From positions 4,832 through 59,825 of the forward strand of contig PLYM01000261.1 of NCBI GenBank assembly GCA_003153375.1: a stretch of 54,994 bases of DNA, in the 5' to 3' direction. Origin of the DNA: Planctomycetaceae bacterium (lineage in GTDB: Bacteria; Planctomycetota; Planctomycetia; Pirellulales; PALSA-1355). Positions 40,957 through 50,453 of the stretch are shown here, piece by piece (positions within the stretch are counted from its first letter, which is position 1; every line of letters begins with the position of its first letter). Under the pieces are notes generated by a model. It was given only the letters and a program-made list of their open reading frames with translations, did not search any database and was not told the origin of the DNA. The position numbers and the translations under genes were made by a program.

Positions 40957-41319
40957 GGACAACGTCCTCCGGGTTAACGAGATCGCGCGACGAACGGGCC
41001 CGGCCACGTTTCGAACGCGCAGCCACGCAAAAGGCAATTCCAGGGCATCGCCCTCTGGCGGTGCGAGACGTATGACTTGGCCCGAACGACCGATTCTTGA
41101 CGGGTGATTCTCGGAACAAAGCCGGGCCAGCGGCGCGATGCGTCGGCCCGAGGGCGCTTTGGCGGGTGGCCACCCAACCGGCGCGCGTCGGTGGCCTCGC
41201 ATTGAAATACTTAGGTTAGGAAAGCCCGGTTGTCAAAAACGGCGGCCCGTCAGCAGGCGATCGGTCGCGAAAAACCGTTGATTGCTCGGCAAAGCTCAAC
41301 GTCTGGTTGCGGTTCGAGC
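40957..41319. other. Intergenic region upstream of the PilZ-like gene
   Basis: The 363 bases hold no supported gene. A possible - strand promoter lies at 41208-41236. A perfect 12-base palindrome GGGTGGCCACCC is at 41164-41175, downstream of that promoter and in the leader of the PilZ-like gene, where it might be an operator or RNA structure. Confidence 0.45.
41208..41236 (-). promoter_or_regulatory. Possible promoter for the PilZ-like gene
   Basis: On the - strand TTGACA (complement 41231-41236) is followed by a 17-base spacer and TAAGTA (complement 41208-41213), a weak -10 box with T1 and A2 only. It would give a leader of more than 200 bases. Confidence 0.4.
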
Positions 41320-42087
41320 CTATTTCGGGCTCAGGCGCAGGGCCCCATCAAGGCGGATCGTGGTGCCGTTGAGCATTTGGTTCTCGACGATTTGCTGCGC
41401 CAGAAACGCGAATTCGCTAGCTCGCCCGAGCCGCGCCGGAAACGGCACTTGCGCGCCGAGGGCAAGTTGCTGATCAGGCGGCATTCCGGCCATCATGGCG
41501 GTCTCGAACACGCCCGGCGCGATCGTTACGACACGAACTCCGAACCGGGCCAGCTCGCGGGCGATTGGCAGGGTCATGGAAACGACGCCCCCTTTCGAGG
41601 CCGAATAGGCGGCCTGCCCGATTTGACCCTCGAATGCCGCCACCGAAGCGGTGTTGATGATGACGCCCCGCTCTTTTTCGCTGTCGGCATCGCTTTTCGA
41701 CATTTCGGCAGCGGCCAGGCGGATGACGTTGAAGGTGCCGATCAGATTTACGTGGATCGTGCGCGAGAACGAGGCCAGGTCATAAGGGCCTTCCTTGCCG
41801 ACGACGCGGCCTGCGCCGATGATGCCGGCACAGTTGATTGCCACGCGCACCGGGCCGAACTCCTTCTTGGCCGTGTCGAGGGCACTTTGCACGCTGGCCG
41901 CGTCCGTAACGTCAGTGCGCACGAAGCGGGCATTTTTGCCCAGTTCATTGGCCACCGCGCGGCTGGCTTCTTCCTGCACGTCAGCGATCAGCACTTTGCC
42001 ACCCAGGCCCACGAAATGCCGCGCGCAGGCCGCTCCTAGACCCGAGCCGCCACCGGTAACGAACAACGTGCTGCCGTCGATTTTCAT
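41320..42087 (-). CDS. SDR dehydrogenase, type 2 3-hydroxyacyl-CoA dehydrogenase-like (HSD10)
   Basis: A 255-residue NAD-dependent dehydrogenase of fatty-acid or branched-chain amino-acid breakdown. The nucleotide motif is [16 protein letters not shown], the active site is [23 protein letters not shown] with Ser, Tyr and Lys, followed by [19 protein letters not shown]. These segments closely resemble the HSD17B10 group. The start ATG 42087 begins [13 protein letters not shown]. It stands alone, divergent from the next gene. Confidence 0.9.
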   Translation of the reverse strand: MKIDGSTLFVTGGGSGLGAACARHFVGLGGKVLIADVQEEASRAVANELGKNARFVRTDVTDAASVQSALDTAKKEFGPVRVAINCAGIIGAGRVVGKEGPYDLASFSRTIHVNLIGTFNVIRLAAAEMSKSDADSEKERGVIINTASVAAFEGQIGQAAYSASKGGVVSMTLPIARELARFGVRVVTIAPGVFETAMMAGMPPDQQLALGAQVPFPARLGRASEFAFLAQQIVENQMLNGTTIRLDGALRLSPK

Positions 42088-42364
42088 GGTGCTTGTGAAT
42101 CCCTCGAAAAGCGGAGTGAATAACGAAATTGCAGGGCGGCGCGGGAAGCGGCCGGACGATCACGTCCACAAATTAAGCCGTTCCCAGGCTGCCGTCAACT
42201 CGCCCAATTGACCGGTGGATCGTGCAGTCGACCGGATAACCGGCCGCCGACCGAAACCGCGAGACGACGATGGGGATAGAATAGAGTAGCGGTCCTCACC
42301 AGGAATGGTGAATTGTCGGTCGCCCGACTGTGCCTTCCCGAAATGCCAACCAAGGAGCAGAATC

Positions 42365-43495
42365 GTGAAAACCAGCTTTTGGCTGCGGGCATGGATTGTC
42401 TCGGGATGTGTCGCCGCGGTGGCCTCGACTGTGGTCCGCGCGGCGGACGATCCGGCCACCCCCTCGCCCCGGGGCACTTACGAACAGGAAGTGCGGAAAG
42501 GAATCGACTTTCTCACCCAGGCGCAGTCGGCCGAAGGCTCGTTCAGCAAATCGGCCGGACCGGGCGTGACCGCCATCGTGGCGACGGCCGTGATGCGCAA
42601 CGGTCGCGGGGTCGACGACCCGCTGGCGGCCAAGAGCCTTAAGTATCTTGCCGGCTTCGTGCAAGAGAACGGCGGCATCTACGATCCCAAGTCGCGCTTG
42701 CGAAATTATGAAACCTGCCTGGCAATGCTCTGCTTCAGAGAAGCCAACCGCGATGGCCGTTATGACAAGTTGTTGGCCAATGCCGACAAGTTCTTGAAGA
42801 GCCTGCAATTCAACGAAGCCGATGGGCGGCAGCCCTCCGATATTTCCTACGGCGGCGTCGGCTACAGCGGAGCCGAGCGCCCCGATCTGTCGAACACGCA
42901 CTTTCTCATGGATGCCCTCGAGGCGGCCGGCGAGGGGCCCGACGACGCCGCGGTGAAGCGGGCGCTGGTGTTTGTCTCTCGCTGTCAGAACCTGGAGACC
43001 GAGCACAACACCACGCCGTTTGCAGCCAAGAACCCCGACGGCGGTTTTTACTACACGCCCGCCGGCAAAGGCGGCAGTCCCGCGGGCGAGACCGCCAACG
43101 GCGGACTGCGCAGCTATGGCTCGATGTCCTATGCCGCGTTGAAGAGCATGATCTTCGCCGGATTGAAACCGGATGATCCGCGTGTCAAAGCGGCCGTCGA
43201 CTGGGCTCGTCAGCATTACACCGTGAACGAAAACCCGGGCCTTGGCGATGGCGGCCTGTTTTACTATCTGCACCTGTTCGGCAAAGCGCTCGACGCTCTC
43301 GGCCAGCCACAGTTCGTCGACGCCCAGGGCAAGAGCCACGACTGGCGCCGCGAACTGATCGACGAACTGGCCAAACTGCAGCAACCCAACGGTTCGTGGG
43401 TCAACAAGAACAGCCGCTGGCTCGAAGGCGATCCAAACCTGGTCACCGGCTACGCCCTGCTGACCTTGTCCTACTGCCGTCCCGCCGCCAAGTAG
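42365..43495 (+). CDS. Secreted prenyltransferase/squalene-oxidase-repeat protein
   Basis: A 376-residue protein with a signal peptide (VKTSFWLRAWIVSGCVAAVA up to about VVRA) and an alpha/alpha-barrel of repeated helices: GIDFLTQAQSAEGSFSKSAGPGVTAIVATA, GGIYDPKSRLRNYETCLAML, GGLRSYGSMSYAALKSMIFAG, GDGGLFYYLHLFGKAL. The repeats resemble squalene-hopene cyclases, but no DxDD catalytic motif is visible and the protein is about half the length, so it is probably not a cyclase. The start is GTG 42365 with AGGAG about 7 bases upstream. Function unknown; a second such domain is in the gene at 51873. Confidence 0.8.
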   Translation: MKTSFWLRAWIVSGCVAAVASTVVRAADDPATPSPRGTYEQEVRKGIDFLTQAQSAEGSFSKSAGPGVTAIVATAVMRNGRGVDDPLAAKSLKYLAGFVQENGGIYDPKSRLRNYETCLAMLCFREANRDGRYDKLLANADKFLKSLQFNEADGRQPSDISYGGVGYSGAERPDLSNTHFLMDALEAAGEGPDDAAVKRALVFVSRCQNLETEHNTTPFAAKNPDGGFYYTPAGKGGSPAGETANGGLRSYGSMSYAALKSMIFAGLKPDDPRVKAAVDWARQHYTVNENPGLGDGGLFYYLHLFGKALDALGQPQFVDAQGKSHDWRRELIDELAKLQQPNGSWVNKNSRWLEGDPNLVTGYALLTLSYCRPAAK

Positions 43496-43599
43496 GCTCG
43501 GAATTGCCCTCGGCACACCGACTCGCCGGCCTGGCCCGTCAACCAGTCCGGCGGCCAACCCTGCTCGGGGTGTGATCGGCTAGCTTTCCGTCGAGCAAT

Positions 43600-43627
43600 T
43601 TGTTGACCGAAAGAAATCGTTTATGAT
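43600..43627 (+). promoter_or_regulatory. Possible promoter before the three-helix membrane protein gene
   Basis: TTGTTG (43600-43605), a 16-base spacer and TATGAT (43622-43627, 5 of 6 consensus bases). An overlapping TTGACC (43603-43608) is a better -35 box but is only 13 bases from the TATGAT. It lies 60 bases before the ATG at 43687. Confidence 0.4.
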
Positions 43628-43686
43628 TGATTGCAGATTCGTACCCGCCCAACACTCACGCAGGTAGACCGCTAGCTGAGTTTTTC

Positions 43687-45615
43687 ATGAGAATTGTCGC
43701 GGGAATCTCGGCTGCCGTCCACTTGCTGTTGGCCGTCGTGAGCACGGGTACTCTCTTATATACCCTTGCCACGAGCAATCTTCTGGAGCCCGGGCCTCAT
43801 CGCGGCCTGGTCATTGGCTTAATCGTAGGCAGAGTCATCGGCATCGTGGTGCTCTTTGGCGTCGCGACCGCGCTGTACTCGGCGGCGGACTCGGATTCGG
43901 GTCACAAAGGCCCCCCTTCGCTTGTGGCGAGCTTTTTCATCGGTCTGGCCGCTTTCATTGCCGTGCCGCTTGGGCTGCTTCTCGTGGCTAGCGTGGCCCT
44001 TCGGTTTTTGGCTCCTGCCCAGGAGCCCGGAAAGCCCGATTCGATCGCTGGTGGCAAGCAGCCGCCCGCCGTCGCCGCGCCGGATCGAGCGGCCAATGCA
44101 ACCGCACGCAACAACCAGCCTCAGGAAGCGAATCAAACCAGCAAACAGGCAATGCCCGAGAACGCGGCCGAGAAAGTCGCCAGGCTCGATCCTCAAGCGG
44201 CGGCCCAGATCGATGCGAAGGTTGAAGCCGCGCCAATCCCAGATCGATTCGGCGATTGGATCGCCTCGGCGGGGAGCCTTGCGAAGGAGCTTGCCCAGGT
44301 CACTGCCGAGTCGGCGCGCAACCGCGCGGCACTCCACCGCGTGGAGATCACGGCGCGAATGCTGAAAGCCAAGCGGGAGTTAGTTCTGCCCACGGGGTCA
44401 GGCTCGCCGGGAGACTCCCTCAAACAGGTTTCCATGCTGCCCGATCCGGTGCGACAACAACTCCTCGCCGCTAACGAAGAGCTAATCCGAGAGCAAAAGC
44501 GCCTCAGCGCGCTTGCCTCGCCGGAGATCAAAAACAGCAGGCTCCTCGCCAGTCTCGATAGCGCTGTTTTGCCCGCGTGGTTGGTCGAAGGACGCTCCCC
44601 CTCGGCCGAGGAGATCAGCGCTATCGCCACAGTGGCCACGAAGAGCGAACTTGCTCGCTCCATCGAAAAGAAGCGTCGCAACTATCGCGAGGACGCGAGT
44701 TGGGCGATGACGTTCTCTCGATCGCAGGATGCGGTGGCGATGTTGCGGGCCGATCTACTGACCCACGACGATCGTGCGATCCTGGATGGCGTGAAATGGT
44801 CGCCGGCCTTGAAGCGTCCGCTGATGCTTGTGCAATGGGCCTACGGCGCGGAAATGAACGGGCAAGGGGATTCGGGCCCTGCGAACCTCCACCCCAAGGG
44901 AGCTGCACCGCCGCGGCAAGACCGCAACAAGGCCAATGACCACCGGCTCGCCCAGCAACTCAAGACTCTCACCGGCGACATCGGCAATTGGCTGACCCTT
45001 GGATTGCAAACACGCGTCGAGGCCGGCAGCTTCGGCGACTGGGGGCCGGATTCCCGCCGCACCCCGTTTGAGCATCGGGGAGTCACGCTGCTGGAGGTCG
45101 CGCCGGTCGAGATTCTGATCGAGTCGGCCCGAGCCGAGCGTGCCGACGCTCTGATGTGCTTTTCGCTGACTTCGAACCGCATTAGCAATGGCAAAGCCAC
45201 GACCACCGCCATCGTGCAGTTGTACGACGTCACCACCGGCGAAAAGCTGTGGGAATCCAAGCCGATATCGAATGCCAAGCTCCTGTCGGCGCGTCGTCAA
45301 GGAAAGGACTTGGCCGCCGGATTCGCCGAAACGGTGCTGGAGTTCATCGATGACGAAATCGTGCTGCGCGAAGTTCCCGAGCTGACGAGCGTTCAGGCGA
45401 AACAGCGATTGAAAGCAATCGCTGCCGGCCTGGAAAAGGATCCCTTGGCCTCCCTGGTCGAGCTGCGCTATCTGGAGCTGAGCGGACTGGTGGCGAAGAC
45501 CACGGCCCGTAAAGGCATGGCCAAGATTCTGGGAGCCGAAGACGCCGAGCGCCTGGTATCCGAGGATGAGCAACTCCGGCGGCAGTCCATCGAAAAGCTG
45601 GTCCCGAACCGCTAG
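43687..45615 (+). CDS. Hypothetical membrane protein with three N-terminal helices
   Basis: A 642-residue product not recognised as any family. Three hydrophobic segments lie at about residues 5-28, 40-65 and 78-105. A polar linker follows with Pro/Ala/Asn/Gln-rich sequence and then a long helical, charged domain. The C-terminal part (ADALMCFSLTSNRISNGKA, VQLYDVTTGEKLWESKPIS) resembles the beta-rich part of periplasmic or lipoprotein assembly factors only in a general way. The ATG at 43687 begins MRIVAGISAAVHLLL; the upstream frame is not preferred because it would bury the first helix. Gene stands alone. Confidence 0.65.
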   Translation: MRIVAGISAAVHLLLAVVSTGTLLYTLATSNLLEPGPHRGLVIGLIVGRVIGIVVLFGVATALYSAADSDSGHKGPPSLVASFFIGLAAFIAVPLGLLLVASVALRFLAPAQEPGKPDSIAGGKQPPAVAAPDRAANATARNNQPQEANQTSKQAMPENAAEKVARLDPQAAAQIDAKVEAAPIPDRFGDWIASAGSLAKELAQVTAESARNRAALHRVEITARMLKAKRELVLPTGSGSPGDSLKQVSMLPDPVRQQLLAANEELIREQKRLSALASPEIKNSRLLASLDSAVLPAWLVEGRSPSAEEISAIATVATKSELARSIEKKRRNYREDASWAMTFSRSQDAVAMLRADLLTHDDRAILDGVKWSPALKRPLMLVQWAYGAEMNGQGDSGPANLHPKGAAPPRQDRNKANDHRLAQQLKTLTGDIGNWLTLGLQTRVEAGSFGDWGPDSRRTPFEHRGVTLLEVAPVEILIESARAERADALMCFSLTSNRISNGKATTTAIVQLYDVTTGEKLWESKPISNAKLLSARRQGKDLAAGFAETVLEFIDDEIVLREVPELTSVQAKQRLKAIAAGLEKDPLASLVELRYLELSGLVAKTTARKGMAKILGAEDAERLVSEDEQLRRQSIEKLVPNR

Positions 45616-45632
45616 GCAGCTCCCAAAAACTC

Positions 45633-45661
45633 TTGAACATATCGAGGAAAGTTGATACGAT
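45633..45661 (+). promoter_or_regulatory. Promoter for the DUF1501 gene
   Basis: TTGAAC (45633-45638), a 17-base spacer and TACGAT (45656-45661, 4 of 6 consensus bases). It lies 65 bases before the ATG at 45727, directly after the preceding gene. Confidence 0.55.
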
Positions 45662-45726
45662 CTGGGTGCGTCGTCGTGCGCGCATGCAGCCGGTAGACGG
45701 ACTGCTCGAACGAGGGAGGACCTGCC

Positions 45727-47067
45727 ATGTTGACGATTCTTGGTCAGCGACAAAATGGTTACTGCGACGGAATCTCGCGGCGATCGTTTTTGAAGATCGG
45801 CGGACTGGCGCTGGGCGGACTCTCGTTGCCGCAAATCTTGCGAGCTGAGGCCAACTCGGGCGTTCGTAAATCGCACAAGGCGATCATCATGATCTTTCTG
45901 CCTGGTGGCCCGCCGCACCAGGACTTTTTCGATCTCAAGATGGACGCCCCGGCCGAAGTCCGCGGCGAATTCCGCCCCATTCGCACCAACGTGCCGGGCA
46001 TCGAGATCTGCGAGCATCTGCCGCTGCTGGCCAAGATGATGGACCGTTGCGTGCCCATCCGTTCGATTGTCGGTGCCAGCGGCGCTCACGACGCCTTCGA
46101 ATGCGTGACCGGACATCGCCGCAATCGTCAACAGCCTCCGGGCGGCTGGCCGGCGCTGGGCTCGGTGCTATCCAAACTCCATGGCGCGGCCCATCCGGCG
46201 ATGCCGCCATTTGTTGGCCTTTCGCCAAAGATGGGACACATGCCCTGGGCCGAGAGCGGTCCTCCGGGCTTCTTGGGCGTGGCCCATGCGCCGTTCAAGC
46301 CCGACGGTGAAGGCAAAGCCGACATGGTGCTCAACGGCGTGACGCTCGATCGATTGGGCGATCGCCGGGCGTTACTCACCGGCTTCGATCACTTCCGCCG
46401 CGAGGCCGACGCCAGCGGCATGATGGACGGAGTCGACCGGTTCAATGACCAGGCCTTCGGGGTGCTGACCTCAAGCCGGCTGATGGAAGCCTTGGACATC
46501 AGCAAGGAAGACCCGAAGGTGCGCGAGCGCTATGGTAAAGGCGATCCGAAGAATCGCAACGACGGTGGCCCGAAATTGATGGAACACTTTCTGATCGCGC
46601 GTCGGCTGGTCGAGGCCGGCTCGCGCTGCGTGACGCTGGCCTTCAGCCGCTGGGACCATCATGGCGGCAATTTTGACGCCTGCCGGCAGGATATGCCGAT
46701 GCTCGACCAGGGACTGACGGCGCTGCTCGACGATCTCTATCACCGGGGTCTCGAGAAGGACGTCTCGGTCGTGGTGTGGGGCGAGTTTGGCCGCACGCCG
46801 AAGATCAACAAGGACGCGGGCCGCGACCACTGGCCCAATGTTTCGTGTGCCTTGCTAGCCGGTGGCGGAATGCGCACCGGTCAGATCATCGGTTCGACCG
46901 ATCGGTTGGGGGCCGAGGCCAAGGACCGTCCGGTTCACTTCCAGGAAGTATTCGCCACGCTCTACAACCGGCTGGGAATCGACGTCAGCCAAACGACGCT
47001 GCCCGACTTGAGCGGCCGGCCGCAATACCTGGTCGACCACTATTCGCCGATGAGCGAATTGATCTAG
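45727..47067 (+). CDS. DUF1501 family protein with Tat signal
   Basis: DUF1501 proteins belong to the alkaline-phosphatase/sulfatase superfamily and are expanded in planctomycetes. The 446-residue product has a Tat-type signal SRRSFLK at residues 17-23 followed by [12 protein letters not shown], so it is probably exported folded. Family segments include [67 protein letters not shown] (in segments) and a C-terminal [13 protein letters not shown]. Many DUF1501 genes pair with a DUF1549/DUF1553 cytochrome-like gene; here no such partner is adjacent. Convergent with the LptD-like gene. Confidence 0.9.
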   Translation: MLTILGQRQNGYCDGISRRSFLKIGGLALGGLSLPQILRAEANSGVRKSHKAIIMIFLPGGPPHQDFFDLKMDAPAEVRGEFRPIRTNVPGIEICEHLPLLAKMMDRCVPIRSIVGASGAHDAFECVTGHRRNRQQPPGGWPALGSVLSKLHGAAHPAMPPFVGLSPKMGHMPWAESGPPGFLGVAHAPFKPDGEGKADMVLNGVTLDRLGDRRALLTGFDHFRREADASGMMDGVDRFNDQAFGVLTSSRLMEALDISKEDPKVRERYGKGDPKNRNDGGPKLMEHFLIARRLVEAGSRCVTLAFSRWDHHGGNFDACRQDMPMLDQGLTALLDDLYHRGLEKDVSVVVWGEFGRTPKINKDAGRDHWPNVSCALLAGGGMRTGQIIGSTDRLGAEAKDRPVHFQEVFATLYNRLGIDVSQTTLPDLSGRPQYLVDHYSPMSELI

Positions 47068-47119
47068 CCGCGGACCGCCACCCGCCTCTTTCGCCCACAA
47101 TTCCACGACGACTTGCGCG

Positions 47120-50100
47120 CTATTCGAGCCCGTAGGCGCCAGCCACGGGCACGGCCATGCCGACCGGGTTGGCCCCGCCCAGGCGGCCTTGCATGAATCG
47201 CGGCGTAATGGCGATCGTCGCGCCCACGTTGCCTTTGCTCGTATCGACGTTGACGTTGAACGTCATCAGGAACGATTCGCCGATGCGCGTCATCGTGAAG
47301 TTCTGGCCGATGTTGCGGGCATTGGCGACGTCGAACGTGGTGCCGAAGGTCGAGATCCACTTCGGGCTCATGCGGTAGCTGTACGACGTGGCGACGACGT
47401 TGCTCTCGATCGGTCCCTCCAGCGAACGGAAGCCCAGGTACAGTGCCCCGCGCGGCGGCCGGTTCAAGAAGGCGCCGACGTTGTAATACTTGGGCGCGTT
47501 CTCGAAGAAATCGAAGTAGCCATCGGAGACCACGGTCGTGCGGTCGCCAACGTGCCAGAGGAAGTTGTAGTCGACCAGACCGATCGGCGTGCCGAAGTTG
47601 TCGCGATTCGCGTCGGGGAAGACCGTGAAGTCGGTGTTGAAGACGATCCAGTCGACGATTCGCTGATTGCCAACCGGGCCGCGCTTGGTTTGCCAACGCT
47701 GACGCAGGCCGAACCGCGCGGCGAACAGGTCGCCGGCGATTTCCGTCGAGGGAGACGCCACCCAGTTGCCTAGCCCGCGGCGCAAGCCATAGAACCGCGG
47801 GTCGTACTGCGCGGGGTACATCGCGGGCGGTCCGCCGAAGTCGGTAAAGGCGTACCAACGTCGATAGGCTTCAATATTGTTGTCATCGATCGCGTCGTAC
47901 AGCGGCAGGTTCGACAGATTGTCGGTCGCCTGGGCATACGATACGTCGGCGTCGAACACCATCTTGTGCGCGATGCCGTTGACGTTGAACAGCGAGCTTT
48001 GAATCGTCGGGTCGACGGTCCACACCGGCATGCTGGCTCGTAGTCCGAAGGCGCCATAGGCCCGATTCTGGTCCGTAAAGTTCAGGTTCTGGTCCCAGTG
48101 GGCCAACTCGCCGACGACATACGGATCGAACTTCACCACGCCCAGCGCGAACGGCGCGTCGAGTTCCTGCCGCGTCGCCAGCCGGCTTCCCGAGCGGGTG
48201 TTGCCCGGCGGGCCTTCCCACGGCAGCGGGGCCCAATTGAGTTGGTCGGTCGGCAGCGTGGGTTGCGTGGCCGATTTGTACTGTGCATAGCCGACGTTGC
48301 TATGCTCGTACCAGGTCAGGCGGTCGCCCAACAGCGGCTGGCCCAGCCAGAAGTGATCGGCCCGCGGCAGCCAGTTGGTTTCGGTGAAGAACGGATCGAG
48401 CCGCGCCGCGCCCAGGACGCTCCACGAGCTGTTGTCGACGTAGCGCTTCAGTTCCAGGTCGGTCGATTGATCCTTCAACTGGTCCCATTCGCGCTCGTAG
48501 TACTGCTCGAGGAAGTTGTTGTCGCTGATGTAGCCCAATTCGCCGGTCAACTGATAGCCCTCGGGCAGCAGCGTACGGTGTTGGGCCAGGATGCGGCCGC
48601 GGAGGTTCTGCCGCTCGGGACTGAAGGTGTTTTCGGGAATGAAACTGCGGCGCAACAAGCCGAGGTTATCGAGACCGTGGTCGTCGATGCCCCAGAGGTC
48701 GATGAAACCGGTGGTGCCGCCCTGCACATTGAACAGAGTTTGCCGTTGATAGGTGAACGTCGTGCCGGCCGCCGGGCCGCGCGCGCTGAAATAATCGGCG
48801 CTGAGTTCCCACTTGGTGCCCGGGGGCGGCTTGCGAATGCCGAACAACTGATAGGCGTTGATGTTGGTCAGGATGCGCGTGCCGAAGATGCGGTCGCTGG
48901 TCACGCGGACCGAGTCGACGTAGTAGTTCGGCTGCTCAAGATCGGTGGCCATCGTCGGCCAGTAGAAGACCGGGAATTGCTCGACGTAGACGACGTTGTT
49001 GCGGCTGGTCACGGTCTTGTCGTGGTCGATGATCGGCGCACCGCTCGGATCGACCTCCGGCGCGCCGGTGAACATATTGATTCGCGGATGTTGCACGTCC
49101 TCATAGGTCATCGAGTTCGAGCGCAGCTCATAGCCCGGAATGCCCATGCGGCTCGAAGTCAACGAGGCGTTTTGAGCGATGAAGCGGTCGGGGCCGATTT
49201 GCTGCACGACTTCGGCTCGCAGCTTCATCAGGCCCTCGAACTTGGGCACCACGGTGAGGATTTCGGCCCCCAGCACGATGCCGGTCTGGCGGCGGACGTC
49301 GTAATACATCCGCTGGGCATAGATCGTGCGCTCGCCCTGACGGAAGACGACGTTGCCCTCCATGTATATTTCCAGAGGCGCATCCTTGGGCTGCGTCGAC
49401 TCTCCCTCTCCCACCGGCTTCAGCCCGCCTTGGCTCCAGACGACCAGGTTGTCGGTGTCGACGTCGATCGAGCCGAACTGGTCGACGCCGTCGACCACGA
49501 TGTTCACGCCCGACTTGATCAGGGCCACCTGCTCGTTGCTGTTGGGATCCGAAAAAGCATCGGCTTCGGGCCGCACGGCGCTGCGGCCTTGGATGCGAAT
49601 GCGGACGCTGCCCAGCGGCGGAGCGATGGTCGGGGCCGGCGTCTGAATCGGTTCGGCGAATTGGGCTGGTTGCACGTTGGCGGCCGGCGGATTGAACGTG
49701 GCGACCGCATGCTGATAGACCGCGGGCTTGGCCGTCGGCGCCGGCTCGTCCTTCATCGGCCGCACGTCGACTGGCAGCACGGAGTAAAAGCGGCCGAACC
49801 AGGTCTTGTCCTTGAGCGTGGCGCCGCCCGCGGCTTTGCCATTGGCGTCGGACTGTTGATAGTTGATCTGCACGTCGCCTTCGAGATGCGCGATCACCTT
49901 GTGCGGCGGCTCGCCACCGACACCACCCTTTTCGATCCAGATCACGGCGTCGGCACTGCGCGCGTAGGTCAAACCCTGGTTGATGTAGCAGTTGCCGTGC
50001 AGCAGGTAGACGTCGTACACCCCCTCGACCCAATGGCTGCCGCTGTCGGCGGCCACGGTAATGCGATCGGACATGCTGCCGGTGGGCAATTCAATCTGGG

Positions 50101-50161
50101 CTTGCGCGGTGCCGACGAAGCAGAACGTGGCGGCCAGCGTGACGACCTGCACGGCGCGCAT
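47120..50161 (-). CDS. LptD/OstA-like outer membrane protein
   Basis: LptD inserts LPS in the outer membrane. The product, 1013 residues from ATG 50161, has a good signal peptide (MRAVQVVTLAATFCFVGTAQ, cleavage after AQA). The N-terminal periplasmic part includes the OstA-like strand PLEIYMEGNVVFRQGERTIYA followed by RMYYDVRRQTGIVLGAEI. The C-terminal 550 residues look like an outer membrane beta-barrel (alternating aromatic strands, DFFENAPKYYNVGAFL). A TTG at 50263 would add 34 residues but gives a poorer signal. It has its own strong promoter. E. coli LptD is 784 residues; the extra length is in the periplasmic part. Function in this phylum is inferred. Confidence 0.78.
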   Translation of the reverse strand: MRAVQVVTLAATFCFVGTAQAQIELPTGSMSDRITVAADSGSHWVEGVYDVYLLHGNCYINQGLTYARSADAVIWIEKGGVGGEPPHKVIAHLEGDVQINYQQSDANGKAAGGATLKDKTWFGRFYSVLPVDVRPMKDEPAPTAKPAVYQHAVATFNPPAANVQPAQFAEPIQTPAPTIAPPLGSVRIRIQGRSAVRPEADAFSDPNSNEQVALIKSGVNIVVDGVDQFGSIDVDTDNLVVWSQGGLKPVGEGESTQPKDAPLEIYMEGNVVFRQGERTIYAQRMYYDVRRQTGIVLGAEILTVVPKFEGLMKLRAEVVQQIGPDRFIAQNASLTSSRMGIPGYELRSNSMTYEDVQHPRINMFTGAPEVDPSGAPIIDHDKTVTSRNNVVYVEQFPVFYWPTMATDLEQPNYYVDSVRVTSDRIFGTRILTNINAYQLFGIRKPPPGTKWELSADYFSARGPAAGTTFTYQRQTLFNVQGGTTGFIDLWGIDDHGLDNLGLLRRSFIPENTFSPERQNLRGRILAQHRTLLPEGYQLTGELGYISDNNFLEQYYEREWDQLKDQSTDLELKRYVDNSSWSVLGAARLDPFFTETNWLPRADHFWLGQPLLGDRLTWYEHSNVGYAQYKSATQPTLPTDQLNWAPLPWEGPPGNTRSGSRLATRQELDAPFALGVVKFDPYVVGELAHWDQNLNFTDQNRAYGAFGLRASMPVWTVDPTIQSSLFNVNGIAHKMVFDADVSYAQATDNLSNLPLYDAIDDNNIEAYRRWYAFTDFGGPPAMYPAQYDPRFYGLRRGLGNWVASPSTEIAGDLFAARFGLRQRWQTKRGPVGNQRIVDWIVFNTDFTVFPDANRDNFGTPIGLVDYNFLWHVGDRTTVVSDGYFDFFENAPKYYNVGAFLNRPPRGALYLGFRSLEGPIESNVVATSYSYRMSPKWISTFGTTFDVANARNIGQNFTMTRIGESFLMTFNVNVDTSKGNVGATIAITPRFMQGRLGGANPVGMAVPVAGAYGLE

Positions 50162-50396
50162 GCTGCGCGAAAGAAAAATCACGGCGCAACATAAGCTCAG
50201 CGCCGCGCGCGCGGCACGTCGGCCGGCGCGCAGGATTTGCTGCGCGCGCGTTCGAGCGGGCAAGTGATGAGCCGAGCCGGGGTTCAGCAGAGTCGCATTC
50301 CTGATTAGGCATTCGGCGGAGATCCCAGAACAGGACCCGCCGACAACAGCGCAAAACGAAGTGACGAAAGTTTTTAAGGCTCTCGAAGCGGGCGGG

Positions 50397-50426
50397 ATTA
50401 TAAGAGCGAGTCGTTGCCAAGGTCAA
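50397..50426 (-). promoter_or_regulatory. Near-consensus promoter for the LptD-like gene
   Basis: On the - strand TTGACC (complement 50421-50426) is followed by an 18-base spacer and a perfect TATAAT (complement 50397-50402). This is the closest match to a sigma70 promoter in the window. It gives a leader of roughly 230 bases to ATG 50161, or about 130 to TTG 50263. Confidence 0.8.
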
Positions 50427-50453
50427 GGTAAGTTCGCCGCCTGCGGAGCGACT

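Noticed and set aside
42296-43558. A 420-codon open frame on the - strand opposite the prenyltransferase-repeat gene
   Set aside because: No family features, while the + strand product has a signal peptide, repeats and a well placed start.
44755-46131. A 458-codon open frame on the - strand across two + strand genes
   Set aside because: It spans the end of one gene and the start of another, including the Tat signal of DUF1501. Composition is that of a shadow frame.
48098-50194. A 698-codon open frame on the + strand opposite the LptD-like gene
   Set aside because: The antisense product has no recognisable domain and is rich in Arg, Gly, Val and His as expected from reading GC-rich third positions backwards. 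The - strand gene has a signal peptide, OstA strands, a barrel-like end and a promoter.
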